Positions 6,382-7,365 of a stretch of 7,365 nucleotides of DNA are shown here, in pieces. Position 1 is the stretch's first letter, and each line of letters opens with the position of its first letter. The position numbers and the translations under genes were made by a program. Location: the NCBI GenBank assembly GCA_903915315.1, contig CAIWSO010000267.1, positions 1-7,365 on the forward strand. Reading direction: 5' to 3'. The notes under the pieces were generated by a model that saw only the letters and a list, made by a program, of their open reading frames with translations, was not told the DNA's origin and did no database searches. This DNA is from an uncultured Spartobacteria bacterium. GTDB taxonomy: Bacteria; Verrucomicrobiota; Verrucomicrobiia; Chthoniobacterales; Terrimicrobiaceae.

Positions 6382-7005
6382 ATGGAATCCCTGCGAATCG
6401 CTGCTTCAAAGGGACTCCGTGATCTTCTCGCCGAGGCTCTCCATGCCGGCTTTTTTAAAGTCGGTCAAATTTTCTTTCGACCCACCGGTGACGGCTTTCG
6501 TCTCTGTCACCATGAGGACGAGGGCCGCTCGGATCTGAAGGTCTACACCGACGCGGAAGAGGCCGCCGGCATCGCCCTTATTGATGATGCCAATCAATAC
6601 CGACCGCTCAAGACGGCTCCGAACCTGAAGCATGGGTGGGAACTCCTCACGCCCGATTTAAAGGGCCTTCACCTCGCCCTGGATCTCCTCTACCCCGCCG
6701 CCTTAGGGAACTGGCGTGCGCTTCTCCTGAGCGAAACCGTCTCCACCCCCCTACGCGATACCGTGAACCGCCAAACTGGCATGTATCGCATCACCGGATT
6801 GATTACCGACGAGGAGGCGCAAGGCCTCATCGAAAAGCTCTGTCAACCGGGATGCCTACGCCAAATCCAATGGCCGATTCCCTCCGAGGCCCCGCACCAT
6901 ATTCCCTCTCTCAACGCCCTCGAGATCCCGCTCCTTTGCACCGAAGCCTGCTGCCTGCTCATCGCTGAAGCCCGTACAACGGTCAAAAGCAGGAAACCGC
7001 AATAG
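6382..7005 (+). CDS. DR2241-like protein with C-terminal four-cysteine (probable 4Fe-4S) domain
   Basis: A 207-residue soluble protein with no signal peptide or membrane segment. The middle part, HGWELLTPDLKGLHLALDLL followed by YPAALGNW (84-111), and the C-terminal part, RQTGMYRITGLITDEEA (130-146), CQPGC (Cys154, Cys158) and IPLLCTEACCLLIAEAR (182-198; Cys186, Cys190, Cys191), resemble from memory the DR2241 stabilising and Fer4_23-type Fe-S domains. Those domains are usually fused behind a CbiX-like chelatase domain. The two CxxxC pairs could hold one 4Fe-4S cluster. Here no chelatase domain is present, and residues 1-80 are not recognised. It follows atpC by 21 bases, so co-transcription is possible, but nothing links it to ATP synthase function. 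A role in tetrapyrrole or cobalamin metabolism would be a guess. The family call is moderately sure; the function is unknown. Confidence 0.6.
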   Translation: MESLRIAASKGLRDLLAEALHAGFFKVGQIFFRPTGDGFRLCHHEDEGRSDLKVYTDAEEAAGIALIDDANQYRPLKTAPNLKHGWELLTPDLKGLHLALDLLYPAALGNWRALLLSETVSTPLRDTVNRQTGMYRITGLITDEEAQGLIEKLCQPGCLRQIQWPIPSEAPHHIPSLNALEIPLLCTEACCLLIAEARTTVKSRKPQ

Positions 7006-7025
7006 CGATTCTTTTCATCGTCTGT

Positions 7026-7053
7026 TTGACAAAACTCGGGATTTCGATTTCAC
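7026..7053 (+). promoter_or_regulatory. Candidate promoter of the lipoprotein L,D-transpeptidase gene
   Basis: TTGACA at 7026-7031 is a perfect -35 consensus. The best -10 is TTTCAC (7048-7053, spacer 16), only three of six. It lies in the left arm of the inverted repeat at 7046-7068. If used, transcription would begin close to 7060, at or next to the GTG start, implying a very short or absent leader. The 55-bp gap holds no terminator for the preceding gene. Confidence 0.35.
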
Positions 7054-7068
7054 CAGTGTTGTGAAATC
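7046..7068. repeat. Perfect 8-bp inverted repeat overlapping the GTG start codon
   Basis: GATTTCAC (7046-7053) and GTGAAATC (7061-7068) are exact reverse complements, separated by seven bases. The right arm contains the proposed start codon GTG (7061-7063), and the left arm overlaps the candidate -10 box. It could be an operator in DNA or, in a longer transcript, a hairpin hiding the start codon. Confidence 0.5.
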
Positions 7069-7365
7069 ACCTTTTCTACTTCTTCTCTGCGCCATTGTCA
7101 TTCCGATGGTTGGCTGCAATACCACCACTTCCCATCGAAAACACTACGACCCCGTAGGCTACAAACCCAAAAATCCCGCGAACGTTCGAGTCAAAGTCTC
7201 TTTGCAAAACCGAATGGTTTATGTGCTCGAGGGAAATAAACCCCTTCTCGTCACGGCCACAGCTATCGGAAGACCCGAAACTCCCACCCCCAAAGGCAAC
7301 TTCCGCGTGATCGATAAAATCGAAAACAAACGCTCGATGTCCTATGGCTTTTGGGTCAATGGCGA
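7061..7365 (+). CDS. Lipoprotein with L,D-transpeptidase (YkuD) domain, 3' end outside window
   Basis: Translation from GTG 7061 gives 101 codons that run off the window. Residues 1-19 are a lipoprotein signal peptide: Lys2, hydrophobic core 4-18, lipobox MVGC with Cys19 as the lipidation site. Asn at +2 favours the outer membrane over the Asp inner-membrane retention signal (E. coli rule). After a short Pro/Lys-rich linker (20-40) the YkuD fold begins: VRVKVSLQNRMVYVLEG (42-58), TATAIGRPETPTPKGNFRV (65-83) with the hallmark TPTPKGNF, then SMSYGFWVNG (92-101). Family knowledge: such enzymes make 3-3 cross-links in peptidoglycan or attach lipoproteins to it, in the periplasm. The catalytic His and Cys (SHGC-type motif) would lie downstream and cannot be checked. 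No in-frame ATG is available upstream; an internal ATG (codon 16) would destroy the signal peptide. Confidence 0.8.
   Translation, partial: MKSPFLLLLCAIVIPMVGCNTTTSHRKHYDPVGYKPKNPANVRVKVSLQNRMVYVLEGNKPLLVTATAIGRPETPTPKGNFRVIDKIENKRSMSYGFWVNG

Overview
The window reads as ordinary chromosome of a moderately GC-rich, Gram-negative-type bacterium. The gene content (E1alpha/E1beta-type pyruvate dehydrogenase, a stand-alone atpD-atpC pair, a DR2241-like Fe-S domain protein, a lipoprotein L,D-transpeptidase) and the lack of Shine-Dalgarno sequences would fit the Verrucomicrobiota/PVC group. That placement is an inference from gene style, not a sequence match.

Layout: the left edge carries the 3' three quarters of a tRNA-Asn(GTT) gene with encoded CCA. 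Convergent to it, on the minus strand, is a stand-alone class I glutamine amidotransferase. A 136-bp divergent intergenic region follows, holding a terminator-like hairpin just before the first gene of a plus-strand series: pdhA (E1 alpha), pdhB (E1 beta), pdhC (E2), atpD (F1 beta), atpC (F1 epsilon) and a small four/five-cysteine protein resembling the DR2241 4Fe-4S domain. The right edge holds the first 101 codons of a lipoprotein with a YkuD (L,D-transpeptidase) domain, starting at GTG.

How they work together: PdhA, PdhB and PdhC make up E1 and E2 of the pyruvate dehydrogenase complex (pyruvate to acetyl-CoA); E3 (lpd) is not in the window. AtpD and AtpC are the catalytic beta and the epsilon subunit of the F1 ATPase; the other ATP synthase genes are not adjacent, and pdhC occupies the place where atpG normally sits. 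A promoter-like sequence with an overlapping dyad lies between pdhC and atpD, so atpDC probably has its own start even if pdh transcripts read through.

No mobile element, CRISPR array or clear novel system is visible. The points worth a second look are regulatory: the terminator-like hairpin in the pdhA leader, the dyad across the atpD promoter, the perfect 8-bp inverted repeat that includes the GTG start of the lipoprotein gene, the absence of Shine-Dalgarno sequences at all eight starts, the split atpDC arrangement, the orphan DR2241-like protein, and the odd 5' part of the tRNA.
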